From contig NMRA01000189.1 in NCBI GenBank assembly GCA_002633005.1, positions 421,168 through 485,167 of the forward strand: a stretch of DNA of 64,000 bases. The letters run 5' to 3'. This document shows positions 1 to 12,550 of this stretch, in pieces. A model generated the notes under the pieces. The model was not told the DNA's origin, did not search any database, and saw only the letters and a program-made list of their open reading frames with translations. This DNA is from Phoronis australis. Lineage: Eukaryota > Phoronida > Phoronidae. Within the stretch, counting starts at the first letter, position 1. Every line of letters begins with the position of its first letter. The position numbers and the translations under genes are program-made.

Positions 1-209
1 TTCTTTGTTTTATGTAACTTCAATCCTCAGAGCTAGTAACCTCACAAATAACATGAAATGCACCATCAAATAAATTTTGAGGGAAGGCTTGAGTTTATGG
101 CAACTTTGAGTGTTACCTGGAATATAGGTACAGATAGTCAAACTGAAATTTAATATGCAAAGATAGCAAACCTGAACAGAAACAAAACAGATTTAATACG
201 TAAAGTTAC

Positions 210-2345
210 CTGAATACTGAATCTCGTTGCTTTCAAGTAAGGAAGAGTTATGTTCTTGTAGTCATCCGCAGTTTCTTCAACAAGGAACATATCTTGGGAA
301 GTATATTTCTGTATGTGTTTCTCAGTAGCAGGATATATCAGGGATACCTTTAAACCTGACAAAATAGATCACAACATTAAACTATCAAACTCAACCACAA
401 AATAGTTAGTATATAATCAACAAATTTGGTTCTTACATACTGTTTGGTGTATATAGGAGTTCACCACTGGCATGCATGCAGGTTGCAATTTGAACACATG
501 AGTTATTTTAGGTAAACAGTAGATTGGCCGTAGTAAATAAATGCAATATCTGAAAGAAGTCAGTTAAACGTTATGTCCTTCATTTTGCAATGAAGTTGTG
601 AAACAGAAAGCATCAAATACTGTTAATTGCTTTGCAAAACCAGTCCCTTCCACCTGACATGTTTACAATAGTGTCTAGTTTTAAATGTCAATGGCTAATC
701 TACAAGAAGACACATTTTCCCACCAAAACTTGTCCTTAATACGATTGGCATGAATGTTGCTGACTAGCAAGTTGACAATTATAATGTCAAACCAAGTGTG
801 AGTGCCAATTTAATATTAGTCTCAAATGATTGCCCTCTCCAAAGCAGTATGAAACCTATAGATTAATGAAAGTTCTGGTAGACAGACAGAATTCTTTTTC
901 GCAGAGATGAAAATTGACGAACCTGATTCTGTCAGTAGCATCCATTCTCAAACTAATGTTGCACGGAGTTGGGGCATGTGACGTGAGAGTCGGTGGCTCC
1001 GATTGGTTGACTTTAAATCAATAACAGTTGCAGGCAGTCTGGTACAGGTTGTACCAGACGTGCGAAGGCCGCTCAGGTGGGACCATTGCACTGATCTCCT
1101 GGAACTATTTTTTTTCCTTACATATAGTTAAAACCAAGCTGAGGAGCTAGAGGCCTGACTCAAGGGTCTAGCAGTTTGCTACAGTGGGAAACCACGACCT
1201 TGAGTAAATGAAGTGGACACACTGCCTCCTCGATTGGTTAAATAGGTCTTAGTATGCAACTGTATGAGGAGTCCAGTTGGAATTGTTCTGAGTCCAATTT
1301 ATAAAACGATTATCAGCCTTTCTGATATGAACAGACTCTCTAATTCATCTGGTAAGTCTATCTGAAGCTCTGTCCAAGATGGAGACATATTCCCAGTCAA
1401 TAACATTTGACAAACTTTAATGACATGGTCAGTAATTGCTGATTTGTGAATGGTGCAATGAGAAGTTCTCTTCGGACTACGGCTGAAATAACTAAAGCTC
1501 TGCAAGTCCAATTCTGTCCAGAAATGCATGTACCAGATTTCGGTCGGTTTCTCCGAAGTACGCAATTGACAGCTACGGCAAGGAAAGTTATACCAAGCTC
1601 AATCAGTTATAGGTGTCTATCTGGTCCTTAGGGTGGACCAACTTAAGTTGAGGAGAGGTTTATAGGTGTCTATCTTGTCCTTAGGGTGGATCAACTGGTT
1701 GAGGAGAGATTTAACTGGACTGGCTGCGATGGAAACAAACTTACCAGATGGACATGAGTGTCTGTTCACACCAAGAAGGTCGGTAATCATTGTATGAATA
1801 CTAGTTGGGACTTAGGACAGTTCCACCTGGACACCTCTTATATTGAAATCAAGTCGACCAATTACAGTTACCCAACCTCATCCAAGTCACATGCAACCAA
1901 CCTAACGCAACATTAGTTTAAGAACGTTCATACATTCATACATATGGTGTTTCAAATTTGAACAATGGGCAGCAAATCTTACTAGGAGCCATTTTCATGT
2001 TTTACCATTTGTTTGCGCCGGTGGAAATGCTTCGTATGATCCATAGATATCATTTTGTAAAATATTACAAAGTGAAGTTTCACTAGACAGCATCTCAGAA
2101 AGAGTTTTCCCGGTTGTTGGAAATGGTTTCTTTTCCAGAATGACAACCGCTTGATCTTCTTTATCGCGGAACTTTCCTTGAATGAAAACACACTTGTTTT
2201 TCACCTGATCTTGAAGAATTTTAGTTACTTCGAATCCTTCGAATGTAGATTTTATCGCAAATCCATTTTTAGTGGAATCGGAGCTGGAAAGCTTAGGTTT
2301 TTTGGCAGCAATTTCTTCAGCATCACCGGCTTCGCGCGAACTCAT
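210..2345 (-). CDS. DCPS: DCPS, scavenger mRNA decapping enzyme (5' part, two coding exons)
   Basis: Hydrolyses the cap left on short capped fragments after 3'-to-5' mRNA decay; a HIT-family pyrophosphatase of nucleus and cytosol. Coding exons read on the minus strand: 2345-2006 and 355-210; the rest, including the HIT catalytic motif, lies left of position 1. Exon 1 begins ATG at 2345 and has a lysine-rich segment (AAKKPKLSSS) resembling the basic N-terminus of vertebrate DCPS, then the dimer-swapped N-terminal domain (AVVILEKKPF, NDIYGSYEAFPP). Exon 2 carries YPATEKHIQKY and ETADDYKNITLPYL, nearly the vertebrate wording. The donor after 2006 and acceptor before 355 join in phase 1 to give NGLKVS. 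162 residues are in the window, against about 337 for the human protein. The intron 356-2005 holds a SINE remnant and a short tandem duplication. Family assignment is firm. Confidence 0.93.
1080..1231 (-). repeat. Old SINE copy in DCPS intron 1
   Basis: Same series of blocks as the younger tRNA-derived SINE at 15450-15643: ACCATTGCAC, AAGCTGAGGAGCTAGAG, CTGACT, GGGTCTAGCAG and CTGCCTCCTC in order. The tRNA-like part is decayed and has lost a clean B box. Orientation is given from the younger copy. Confidence 0.6.
1608..1713. repeat. Tandem duplication, two units of about 53 bp
   Basis: Two adjacent units both read TATAGGTGTCTATC, then CCTTAGGGTGGA, then GTTGAGGAGAG, with a few substitutions and a small indel. 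It lies in DCPS intron 1. No coding or RNA signal is seen. Confidence 0.75.
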
Positions 2346-3769
2346 TTTGCTAGTGACCTAATTTCGTGACCTAAATGCCAACATTTTTAACTCACGAAGT
2401 GGGAGAACTGTCGGTGAAGAGAGAGAGGGAAGAGACACCCTGTCCCTGGATAATTATTTTTGTCTTTGCTGCAGTGTTTCAGCTCTGTGTGGTGCTAGGT
2501 GATTTTCAGCAATGCCTGTACACTAGTGGGATATGATGGACTATCATTAATTTGATTTAGAGAACCAGACATCGTGATATTTTCTTTATTATGGTATTAT
2601 GTTACTCCGCTGATTGAACGCTGTGGATTAATGTAATTGCTTAGCAGCTGAAATGAGCAGTGGCAGATCTACATTTTCAGTATGAGGTGGGGGTTAGGAT
2701 TCAAGCGAATCCAAGGCGCTTAGCACCGAGCAGAAGGAAGGTCGGTTGGAGTTTTCCCCCCTCTCGTGTAATATTCTTTTTGGCTTTTTGTTGCCGATTT
2801 TGTTTTTCTGGTGATCAATGTTTTTCAATTTTTGTTTTTGAAGGTGTCCCTGGGGGGGAGATGGTTTCAATCCCCTGAACCCCCCCCCATGTAGATCCGC
2901 CTCTGATGAGGCCTGTGTTATGAGATTGAACTCTGCATTCGAGGGAAAGAATGTTCGTTCTGAGTTGTTGCATTTGGATGTTGGTCAGCGAAGTATGATG
3001 TTGCGGTACTCGTCTTGTAGTTATTGCCCAGAAACAATGACCATTTTGCGTAATAAGTGTTGAAAATCATAATACAAGGAGTGTAATCCAATTTAGTTGT
3101 GAACTATTATCAAGTATTTAGTGAATATTTTCTAGAATTTCATTTGAATGTCATAGACAAAAGCTGAACTAAATACCTCATTTAGTTAATCATTACTTTA
3201 ATAAACATACAGTAATGCTCTAGAATTAGCAGCTCTCATGAGATTTACTTACCAGTATTTGTAATTGTACATATATGCACTTAAAGCATCTGCTAACCTA
3301 CTTTCTATCTTTAAAACAACTTTTTATTTTCTCTCTTTTTTGATGCGAAATTCATCTCAAGTTCCTTATTCAACAAAGACGTGATTTCAGGGATTTCTTA
3401 GCATGTCAACTTGTATGTCCCATGGTGTCGAAGGTCTTTGAAAGCCCTGAAATCACTGTTCATTGTAGTAAGGAACATGTTGAGACGGCATTTTTTGCAG
3501 TAAATGATCTAAATCAAAAGTTTGCTTTTTGAAAGGGCTCTGGATTATAACTGTGTGAATGTGCTTTACTAAAGCGTTCATAGTATTAGCACAACAAAAT
3601 CCTTGTTGATCCCTCCTCGAACCTCTCCAAGGCATTCATTGTAATTGCAGTTCTCTATAATAAAAAATTGTATGTATGGTATGGTTTGATATATGTGAAG
3701 TGAAACTTATATGAGCGAGGTTGTCGTAATGGTGTTTGGCTGTACTTAACTTACCTTTGTTGCAGAGAC
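2346..3769. promoter_or_regulatory. Divergent promoter interval between DCPS and the zinc-finger gene
   Basis: 1424 bp between the two start codons. An acceptor (TTTGTTGCAG, ending 3765) sits four bases before the zinc-finger ATG, so that gene must have at least one upstream non-coding exon here, which I could not place. The interval also contains the 248-bp transposon at 2658-2905. No TATA box or other core promoter element is convincing; the shared-promoter role is inferred from geometry alone. Confidence 0.45.
2658..2905 (+). mobile_element. Non-autonomous DNA transposon (MITE), 248 bp, with target duplication
   Basis: Imperfect terminal inverted repeats: left CAGTGGCAGATCTACATT, right end in reverse complement CAGAGGCGGATCTACATG. 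A 5-bp target duplication ATGAG flanks it exactly (2653-2657 and 2906-2910). It has a C run near the right end and no transposase. A relative lies reversed at 12098-12359. The CAG start recalls hAT-type ends, but a 5-bp duplication does not fit hAT (8 bp), so the superfamily is left open. Confidence 0.82.
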
Positions 3770-6688
3770 ATGGACTCTCTTCCATCCGTAGAGGATGTGC
3801 AACTTCACCAGTTGAGTTCAGATGCAAACTGTTTAGATATTGGACATAATGAAACCAGCCTGTGCCAGGTACATACTCTACTCGGTATATAACATCAAGG
3901 TTTATTCAATTTTCATTGTCTTAAAGACACTCTCTCTACTTTGTTTTAATTTAAAAACATCGTGGTTAAAACAATTAATTCATTCAAAACATTAGGTAAG
4001 CCCAAGTAATGGTCATAAAACACCTCTCAAAGTATTTTCAAACTTAACTGAATTTAATATGAATTTTTTAGTTTAATTTTTATTTTTAGTGTTCCACTGT
4101 CACCTAAAATGGCTGCCACACCATTGCATTGTTATTCGTGCGACTGTGTTTGGAGGGACTCCTTCCGGTTCTGCCTTGTTGTATTGTCGACTGCGAATTA
4201 AACTCATTAAACTTACAACTCATTGTCAAGTTTATCTGGCGAAGTAGTCACAGTGAGTGACATCTGAGTCATGCATTATGGATACTTGGTCATCTGCTGC
4301 CACATGTAATGAGGCTGCCGCTGAAATCCCGCCCCTCTTTCAAAAAACAATTAAAAAGAAATTATAAAACAAGGCAAACAAAGCAACATCTGAAAGTTAC
4401 GGAATGTTTATATATGTTATTGATATCTTTCGACTGAAAAAACTCAATAGTGAATGTAAAGGAAATAGTGTCTTTAAACTATCACTGCATCTGGATGTGG
4501 AATTGTTATATGAGAAGGCTGGTCCTACCAATGATTAGTCAGAATAACTTAAATGTGCATAATATCCAGGCCAATCTCTTGTGATCACGTGGGGAGAAAA
4601 GAGCGTTACCACAACTAATGGGTATTGGCAGATTTGTGGGAGGATAATACCAGAGTTTTCTGCCGACCCGGGCATAATTTAGGATTTTTTTCCCAGATAT
4701 ACACAAGCATTTGATATTTGAAAAATTCTCGCTTTTTAAGGTGCATTTTTTGGAAAAAAACGGGTTTTTGTGCTCTCCTAAAGAAGAAGTAATGCTGTAT
4801 GCTGCCTCTTAAACTAATAACGAGATCCGACTCGGAAGGTTAACAAGGTCATATTCATTAACATACTGAATGAAGTGAGGTATGAGACAAAAGTTTTACT
4901 GTGGGAATATTTTTCATAGTACTCTTCTCTTACAAATATATGCCTGCCTGTGTATTTGTATTTTGGTCACTGATATTTTCTGAATGTTCATGACGCAGAC
5001 AGCTTGTCCGCAGAAAACTCTTGTTTGTTTTTGGTATTTTCTTTGACTGTAAAAAATATTTTCGTTTTAAGTGCCCCCAAGTCACTTTGAGTTGATGTGT
5101 TCATAAAATAGTAAATTGATGATATTATGTTTTGATAAATGGTAACTTTTCCTTCTGAGATAATGTTATTTAGGACCATAGAAAAGTGTCCAAATGTTCC
5201 CATTGCCATATGTTAGAAATGCCTGATCAAAATTCTTATGGATTTTCAGACACTATGATTTATGCACTGTTTGTTCTCCAAAACACTTTTAAGAATTTTT
5301 TAGAATTTTTCATTTTTACATGACTGTCTATCAAAAATAAGACTTATGATTGTTGTGAAAAATCAAACTTGCATCAAATGAAATGAAATTTTTTAGAAAA
5401 TCATTGTTTTTAGATTTCATCTTGAACATTTAAATATTGAATGAAATTTGATTGCATAATATCAATAATGTTGTTTTGCTGTGGCTATCCCTTTCTGCTT
5501 TCCATATTGTACTAAAAAGGTGATGATCACATGACTCGAGTAAAGACAGATTAGTAAAAAGTTAACAATCAAAATCTACAGGCTTTCTACTCACAGAAAA
5601 CACAAAATTCTTTTACAGTGTGAATTTCTACATTTTTCTAGATATTTGTTTAATTACAAGACTTGTTGATAAGGTCTTACATACATTATCTTAAAAAAAT
5701 GAAGTGCAAACTAGTCAAATTTCAAATATGTCTTTTTGTGTAGTGACCCGATGTAGTGGATACTTAGAACATGGGTTTCAAGTTGCACTGAATACATATT
5801 TCTGGAAAAAATTAAATCAGTTTGTTTGGCCTTCAGATGCTTGGTGAAGATGGGCTAGGAGCTGAAATGCTTGGTGGTATCGGACTGCACCTGGAATGTG
5901 ACGATGACCTCGTTTACAAAGTGCCCGTTTCCCCCACACTATCCCAGAAAAACGTGCGTGTACGGATATCATTTCCTTCAGCCAAGACAACCGAGGATCG
6001 GGCGGAGTCGCCGTGTTGGAAATGTGAGCAGTGCAACACGCAGTTTAAGCGAGAAACAATGCTCAAGGACCATATGGCCAGAATTCACGGTGTGAACAAT
6101 CTGTATCAGTGCGGTGTGTGTCAATATTCTGGAAATATCCATCGTCACTTGTATCATCATATGAGAAGTGTGCATAATATCAGCATATCAACTGTTGAGA
6201 AAGTGCAGCATGACTTTTCCGGTGTCAAAAAACACTTCAATGGTAGACAAATCAAGAAAGCTGACCGAGAAATTCAGGTCATGGAATCAAAGCCGCCTGT
6301 GCAGTCTATCAATAAGAAAGATGAACTTAATGTTTGTGAGAGTTGTGGCAAGTCATTTGCTTGTTCAAAGTACCTTAAGGAACACCAAAAGAGGCTTCAT
6401 AATGTTAATCGAAGGAATTACCAGTGTGACATTTGTGATAAAATGTTTAAAAAGGCTTCGTGGTTCCGAGTCCACCTTCAAATTCACAGTGGCAATTTGA
6501 ACAATTACTGTAGCATTTGTGACAAGAAGTTTGCCTCAATAGATTCTCTAAAAGCACACAGCAAAGTTCATCTCTTGGAAAGAAATTTTATTTGTGAATA
6601 CTGTAGCAAATCGTATAAAAAGAAAAATGGACTCCGTGAACATTATGCTAAGAAACATGCCCACTTGGGTACAATAAACAATCGGTGA
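3770..6688 (+). CDS. C2H2 zinc-finger protein, six fingers
   Basis: Two coding exons, 3770-3868 and 5837-6688, joined in phase 0 (acceptor GGCCTTCAG before 5837), giving 316 residues. The first 33 residues (MDSLPSVEDVQLHQLSSDAN...) and the next 60 are acidic and without a domain I recognise (no KRAB, BTB or SCAN). Six C2H2 fingers follow from about residue 96 to 310, with cysteine pairs in CEQC, CGVC, CESC, CDIC, CSIC and CEYC, each followed by a His pair. Linkers are not the TGEKP type and fingers 1, 2, 3 and 6 end in H-x3/4-H followed by basic residues. A nuclear DNA-binding regulator is the natural reading, but I cannot name an ortholog. The start at 3770 is the only good ATG after the upstream acceptor; a start at 5837 would drop exon 1. 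Confidence 0.87.
5220..5700 (-). repeat. Degenerate interspersed repeat in zinc-finger gene intron
   Basis: AT-rich tract whose reverse complement resembles 27000-27490: both have the words AAGACCTTAT, a run about TTTCTAG/CTAGAAA with GAAAAC, and a GTCATGTGA/TCACATGAC core. A third relative is near 31400-31900. Too decayed to define ends or class. Confidence 0.4.
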
Positions 6689-7741
6689 AGATTTTCGTTT
6701 TTATGTTCTCTTCTGAAACTCAAGTAAGCCCATCTGCTGTCGAACTCTCCACTTCTCAGTGGAGGTATGAAATGCATTGCATGACCTACTTTTCAAACTG
6801 TCAAACACTCCTGAGTTGATTAGCGAAGGAAGCACTTCCAAGTTCCAGTACTGACATTTGTACTTTTTGACAATGTTTTGATGTTGGCATTGCAACTGAA
6901 CTGAAGATATAATAATACAAATTTCTTTGCATTGTAATGATGAAATACCTAACTAGGATGAGAAAGTGACCAACTGGTAGGCTTGTCTACATGTGAAAGA
7001 GCAGGACAAGTGCTTGGCAGTGTGTTGCATTGTGGGTAAATGCCTTAGAATGAGTGGTGGCACTCTACTTCAGGACAGGTCTATTCAACTCTATGTGCCA
7101 TGAACTTGATGTGAGTAGCCTAAATACCAATGTTAGATTTTGTGAAAGATTTTGGTCAATTCTGTATATTTGATATGATATCCATGATATTTTGAATCTG
7201 TGAATGTTTCATAATAATGAAATCAATCAAAAAGCGATTGTTCCTAGCAGAAGCGTGACTCAGTGAACAAATTCCAGACCAACATTTAAGCCCATAGGCG
7301 GATNTACGACTCCGTTTCCATCGTCTGCTTCACTGTGCAATGGAGAAATTACTTCATTTTTTAAAGAAAGTGGAATCTGAGTGAGTGAAGCTGCTCGTAA
7401 GATGTGAATTTTAATCGAACCCTCAGTGAATCACTCAGAAACTCATAATTCAGGCTCTTTGTCAAACCTTAAGACGATTTCCAAAGCAATCGCGTCATTA
7501 ATGCCAACACAAAATAACAGATTTGGTCTTTTGAGCAATTGAAGACTATTTTTTAAAAATACAATAAATTTGTTACGAACTGATAGCACAAAATATAAAA
7601 AGTGTAATAAAAATTACAAAAAGAAGAAGGTTTCGCCCGCAAACGCTGTGGACCATAAACAAGCAGATCTCTTAGTAACTAATTAGGAGTTAAATGGTGT
7701 AACTTAACTTTCATATTTAGCAGCTTAGCCCAGTCGATCAG
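6689..7741. other. 3' flank of zinc-finger gene, no gene seen
   Basis: Contains the 3'UTR of the zinc-finger gene. The first good AATAAA on the plus strand that I noticed is at 7563-7568, far from the stop, so the real cleavage site is uncertain. Position 7304 is an N inside AGGCGGATNTACGA, which resembles the terminal repeat of the transposons at 2658 and 12098 and may mark a broken element. Confidence 0.4.
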
Positions 7742-9410
7742 GCTAGATACGATCTGATCGGAGATTAGAACAAAAGAGAACCGGCCCTCCAACCATACAT
7801 GCCAGAATGGAGTTAATCAGTCATGTAAGATATTGGCTACAGGGGTGATCTCAAAGTTCCCAACTTGTTTTTGGGCTATAGAATCGTACAAGTTGTGAGC
7901 AACGGGAAAACGCCGTAATGAACTGTCCCGCTTTTTGACACACGGGCCAAATTGACACACATTTTTTTAATTTCCCACGTGACATAGCCATATTTTCCCG
8001 CTCGACTAAAAAAGAAAATAACAGATGCTTCATGGGTGTTTGCGGCACTCGAATCGATTTCCCATTCAACTATAAAACAACAACAAACGGTGTCGGGCAT
8101 TTTTGTGTGTTCTACAAAACACGCAGTCTTTGTGTGTTGCAGCGAACATTTCATCCTTACGTTTTGGCTATAGTCCCCCGACTTATTTCAATGTTGTGCC
8201 CCTCGTGTCATCCTGAAGTCTCGCTTTTCGATGCAGTTGTTCCGGCGTACTTTCGTTCTTGAATGTTGACCGTGTCAGCTATGCAACAGGTGATGCGTTG
8301 TTTCTTTTTATATATATATTGTTATTTTTCAGAGTACACTTTCTTCAGAGTACCGTAACAATCTTAAAATGTGTTCCAATGTATGTTGTTTATCATGAAC
8401 AATCCGGCTTAAACATGTGGTCCAGTAACATACTACTACATGAATGAGGATCACTAATTTTTACGTTCTGAAGAAAAAGGGTTTACAGTATTTCTAGACT
8501 TACATGAAAAGTCTTACCCTGCAACCAGTGTGATGAGCTATCCAAAGTAAATTTCAAAGCTACGTGATCTGTTTGCCCACTTATACATATATCAGATAAC
8601 CTTTGTCTGCAAATTTCGGATAGATACTTGGACAAGTTTATCGCATTTTGTAAATGTTACTGCATTCTGAATTTTATTAAACAATTGTATCAAACGGCAC
8701 CAAAGGTCCATTTATTTATATAATTTTGGACGAGTGCCTGACTAAATTATCCACAGCAAGTGTGTGGGATCCATATTCGAAAACCCTAGGTAAAAATCCT
8801 GAATCGTTCAGTTGAAAGTCTTTCCCTAATGGCTAACTAGTCAAATATATAACCTCTCTGGTTCATTTCATTTTTTATATTACTATTACACGCTGTTGTT
8901 TTTCGCATTTTGGTAACACTCTTGGTTTTTGGAATTGAAAAATAGTTTGAACCAGTCAGGTATGCGAAGTGATAATTAATTACTTATGAATTAAATTATT
9001 TATCTTTAGCTTCTGGTATGATCATGAAGAACAGGCAAAGGGCTTTCTAGTGATATGGCTTTATGCACCCGGCGGTTGACGGCGGAGTTCATGTTGCGAA
9101 AAGTTTTAATGGCGATAACTTACATGTCAACTAATACAGAAATTACGTATTTGCTACGTATTTTGTCATTTCTGTAGTGCTACGCCGCCGGGCCAAAATG
9201 CTACTTATGTTCGACAAGGCCAAATGAGTTGCCAAGGAGTATACACTCAGAGCCACTCATAGAGTAGTTTAGGTACACCATGCAATGAATTTTGATACTG
9301 ATCCTTGACCATACTTTGACTCGTTTTCACCAGTTCCGTGTTTTTTAACAAAAATTGCTATGGTTAGAGCAAAAAATGGTTGACATGTATGCACTTAATT
9401 CCTTATCAAG
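7742..9410. repeat. Duplicated block 1, copy A
   Basis: Matches 10201-11781 base for base over long runs with scattered indels (for example the stretches around CGGCACCAAAGGTCCATTTA and CGGACGAGTGCC-like text). The copies diverge sharply at TATCAAG: copy A continues into a hAT-like insertion, copy B into unrelated sequence. Copy B begins right after the N at 10200. Read as two alleles laid in tandem. No gene is recognised in either copy; short frames differ between copies. Confidence 0.85.
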
Positions 9411-10199
9411 CAGGCCCGTAGGAAGGTAAAAATTATTGGGGGGGCACCGACCCTGGTCGATACGTAACTTCTAATTTCGAAACCACTGCGTTGCACTGGG
9501 GTGTATATATCAACGCTGTAAAATGAACTACTGCAACCACTAGGTACGTTTTGAATTACATAAAAAAATATGTCTACTAATAATAAGGTGTGTAACAGAT
9601 GCTGTACTTTTAGAGTTAATTTTTTGTTAAGATTGACTGGAAATTTTTGGAGCAACATACATGCCGCTCATACGATTACTCTTGCTGAACAGTAAGAATG
9701 AAGGTGTGAAATAATTATAAATGTTTTTATTTACTCTTCAACATAAATCAGTGGACGTTGCCCTGCTCAGTGCACACAGGAACTCGGGCTGCAGCTAAGT
9801 CTAACGTGGTAAAAACCCCGAGTTGTGCCTTTCGCATTTCACTTCCTCGTACAAAATCGTTTGCCACATTCACCAAATTTAGCTTATCGCACATGTCTTT
9901 GTGAACATGGAGCAACATTAAATGGTTCAACCTCCCCTGTCCCACTGTGGAACGTAAATATGACTTAACACGCCTAAGAGCACTAAATGCTCGTTCGCTA
10001 CTGGCATTTGTTGCAGGCATCACTAACAGCAAGTTTGCTAGTTTAGTTACATTTTCGATCAAGTGTTTTTGACCGGCTGATAATTTCTGCAAATGATCCA
10101 CAACACGAGACAATGTTACCTCTTGACTACCATCCTGTGCATAATTGGCCCCAAACGTAGCCAGGTGACAGCGCAGTGTTGAATCAAAATCATCTTCAT
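9411..10199 (-). mobile_element. hAT-type transposon fragment, present in copy A only
   Basis: Begins CAGGCCCGTAGGAAGG exactly where copy B (at 11781/11782) continues without it, and runs to the N at 10200, so its other end is missing. It contains the transposase C-terminal reading frame described separately. Presence in one copy and absence in the other suggests an insertion that differs between alleles, though the far junction is not visible. Confidence 0.7.
9748..10198 (-). pseudogene. hAT-family transposase, C-terminal dimerisation domain fragment
   Basis: Minus-strand frame open from the assembly seam at about 10198 to a TGA at 9748. It contains the hATC signature in the order LLVMPATNASSERAFSALRR, then SYLRSTVGQGRLNHLMLLHV, a conserved C-terminal dimerisation segment of hAT transposases and of domesticated ZMYM-like proteins. 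The catalytic N-terminal and RNase H-like parts are absent. About 150 codons remain with no internal stop, so the insertion may be young. It is cut by the seam rather than shown to be inactive. Confidence 0.75.
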
Positions 10200-10200
10200 N

Positions 10201-11781
10201 GCTAGATATGATCTGATCGGAGATAAGAACTAAAGAGAACCGGCCCTCTAACCATAAATGCCAGAATGGAGTTAATCAGTCATGTAAGATATTGGCTACA
10301 GGGGTGATCTTCCCAACTTGTTTTTGGGCTATAGAATCGAACAAGTTGGGAGCATTGGGAAAACGCCGTAATGAACTGTCCCGCTTTTTGACACACGGGC
10401 CAAATTGACACACATTTTTTTAATTTCCCGCGTGACATAGCCATATTTTCCCCGCGCTCGACTAAAAAGAAAAATAACGGGATGTTTCATGGGTGCATGT
10501 TTGCGGCACTCGAATCGATTTCCCATTCATTTTTGTGTGTTCTACAAAACACGCAATCTTTTTGTGTTGCAGCGAACATTCATCCTTACGTTTTGGCTAT
10601 AGTCCCCCGACTTATTTCAATGCTGTGCCCCTCGTGTTATCCTAAGTCTCGCTTTTCGATGCAGTTGTTCCGGCGTACTTTTGCTCTTGAATGTTGACCG
10701 TGTCAGCTATGCAACAGGTGATGCGTTGTTTCCTTTTATGTATATTGTTATTTTTCAGAGTGCACTTTCTTCAGAGTACCATAACAATCTTGTGTTCCAA
10801 TGTATGTTGTTTATAACAATCCGGCTTAAACATGTGTTCCAGTAACATGCTGCTACATGAATGAGCATCACTAATTTTTACTTTCTGAAGAGAAAGGGTT
10901 TACAGTATTTTTAAACTTACATGAAAAGTCTTACCCTGCAACCAGTGTAAATTTCAAAGCTACGTGATCTGTTTGCCCACTTATACATATATCAGATAAC
11001 CTTTGTCTGCAAATTTCGGATAGATACTTGGACAAGTTTATCGCATTTTGTAAATGTTACTGCATTCTGAATTTTATTAAACAATTGTATCAAACGGCAC
11101 CAAAGGTCCATTTATTTATAATATAAAATTTTGGACGAGTGCCTAACTAAATTATCCACAGCAAGTGTGTGGGATCCATATTCGAAAACCCTAGGTAAAA
11201 ATCTTGAATCGTTCAGTTGAATATCTTTCCCTAATGGCTAACTAGTCAAATATATAACGTCTCTGGTTCATTTCATTTTTTATGTTACTATTACACGCTG
11301 TTGTTTTTCGCATTTTGGTAACACTCTTGGTTTTTGGAATTAAAAAATAGTTTGAACCAGTCAACTTATGAATTAAATTATTTATCTTTTGCTTCTGGTA
11401 TAATCATGAAGAACAGACAAAGGTCGGGCTTTCTAATGATATGCACCCGGTTAACGGCGGAGTTGCGAAAAGTTTTAATGGCGATAACTTACATGTCAAC
11501 TAATTACGTATTTGCTACGTATTTTGTCATTTCTGTAGTGCTACGCCGCCGCGCCAAAATGCTACTTATATTCGACAAGGCCAAATGAGTTGCCAAGGAG
11601 TATACACTCAGAACCACTCATATCATTATAAAGTAGTTACTTAGGTACACCATGCAATGAACTTTGATGCTGATCCTTGACCATACTTTGACTCGTTTTC
11701 ACCAGTTCCGTGGTTTTTAACAAAATTGTTATGGTTAGAGCAAAAAATGGTTGACATGTATGCAGTTAATTCCATATCAAG
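10201..11781. repeat. Duplicated block 1, copy B
   Basis: Second copy of 7742-9410, starting immediately after the N at 10200 and lacking the hAT-like insertion at its end. It carries many small indels relative to copy A. It continues into the sequence that leads to WASHC4, so this copy is the one contiguous with the gene. Confidence 0.85.
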
Positions 11782-12097
11782 TACACACCAGGAAAAAGCG
11801 AATGCAAACCCTCAGGCCGGTGTGAGGCGCGGCAACCAAACTTAGTGATATCCGACACTGAATAGGCCACAACTGCATGAGAACTGAGTTCCATTCGATT
11901 CCAGGGCTAGAGTTCTATGTCAAGCTGATAAGAAGCTCGATCAGGCATTGGGCGGGATTTTCCGTGAGTCCGTGGGTGTGTATTTGGAGAATGAAAATTT
12001 TCAAGCCGTTTCAGTCACACCACTGAAATATTAAGCGCCCGTGTNTCAGTAAAAGTGTGATATTTAAATTTAAGTTAATTAATTAATTCATAGTTTG
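11782..12097. other. Spacer without a recognised gene
   Basis: Unique-looking sequence with one N at 12045 (AAGCGCCCGTGTNTCAG). No open frame or RNA is supported. The GCGCCCGTGT before the N resembles ACGCCCGTGT at 12548, which might mean a small misjoin here. Confidence 0.35.
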
Positions 12098-12359
12098 CAG
12101 AGGCGGATCGGGGGATTCAGGGGGTTCAACATCCCCCACTCGATCGGGACGTCATGACAGCCGGGATCAAAAATAAGAATTAAAAAAAAATGTCGCCAGC
12201 CTGAGAAAAACGAAATCAGCTACTAAAAACAAAAAAAATCTTACACGGGAGGAGGGAAACCCGGCTCTTCTGTCCGCTTCCCTGCGTTTGGCGCTACGCG
12301 CCTCGCCTATTCGCGCCAAACCTAACCCCCCCTTACTCAAACATATAGATCTGCCACCG
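12098..12359 (-). mobile_element. MITE related to the 2658 element, reversed, in WASHC4 5' flank
   Basis: Left end CAGAGGCGGATCG, right end in reverse complement CGGTGGCAGATCTATATG. Read in reverse it follows the 2658 element: terminal repeat, GGGGTTAGG, a segment with GGCGC and GCGCC words, then a G/C homopolymer region. No matching target duplication is visible, so it is older. It ends about 360 bp before the WASHC4 start codon. Confidence 0.7.
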
Positions 12360-12550
12360 TGGCCTGTGACTGTGGATTTGTCGACACTTCATTTTCATAA
12401 ATAATAAATGGGGTAACACAAACTGAACTGCGTGGCTGCCAGTGACTGCCCCCGGGCCTATAGGCAGTTCGCCGGGGTGCGAATGTCTCACGGGCAAAAT
12501 CCTGGGTAATACTCTGCCCTGACACTAGAAATTGTAACACCAAATAAACG

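Noticed and set aside
7851-10526. Paired short frames on the minus strand in block 1
   Set aside because: Frames differ between the two copies by indels, so they are not under coding constraint.
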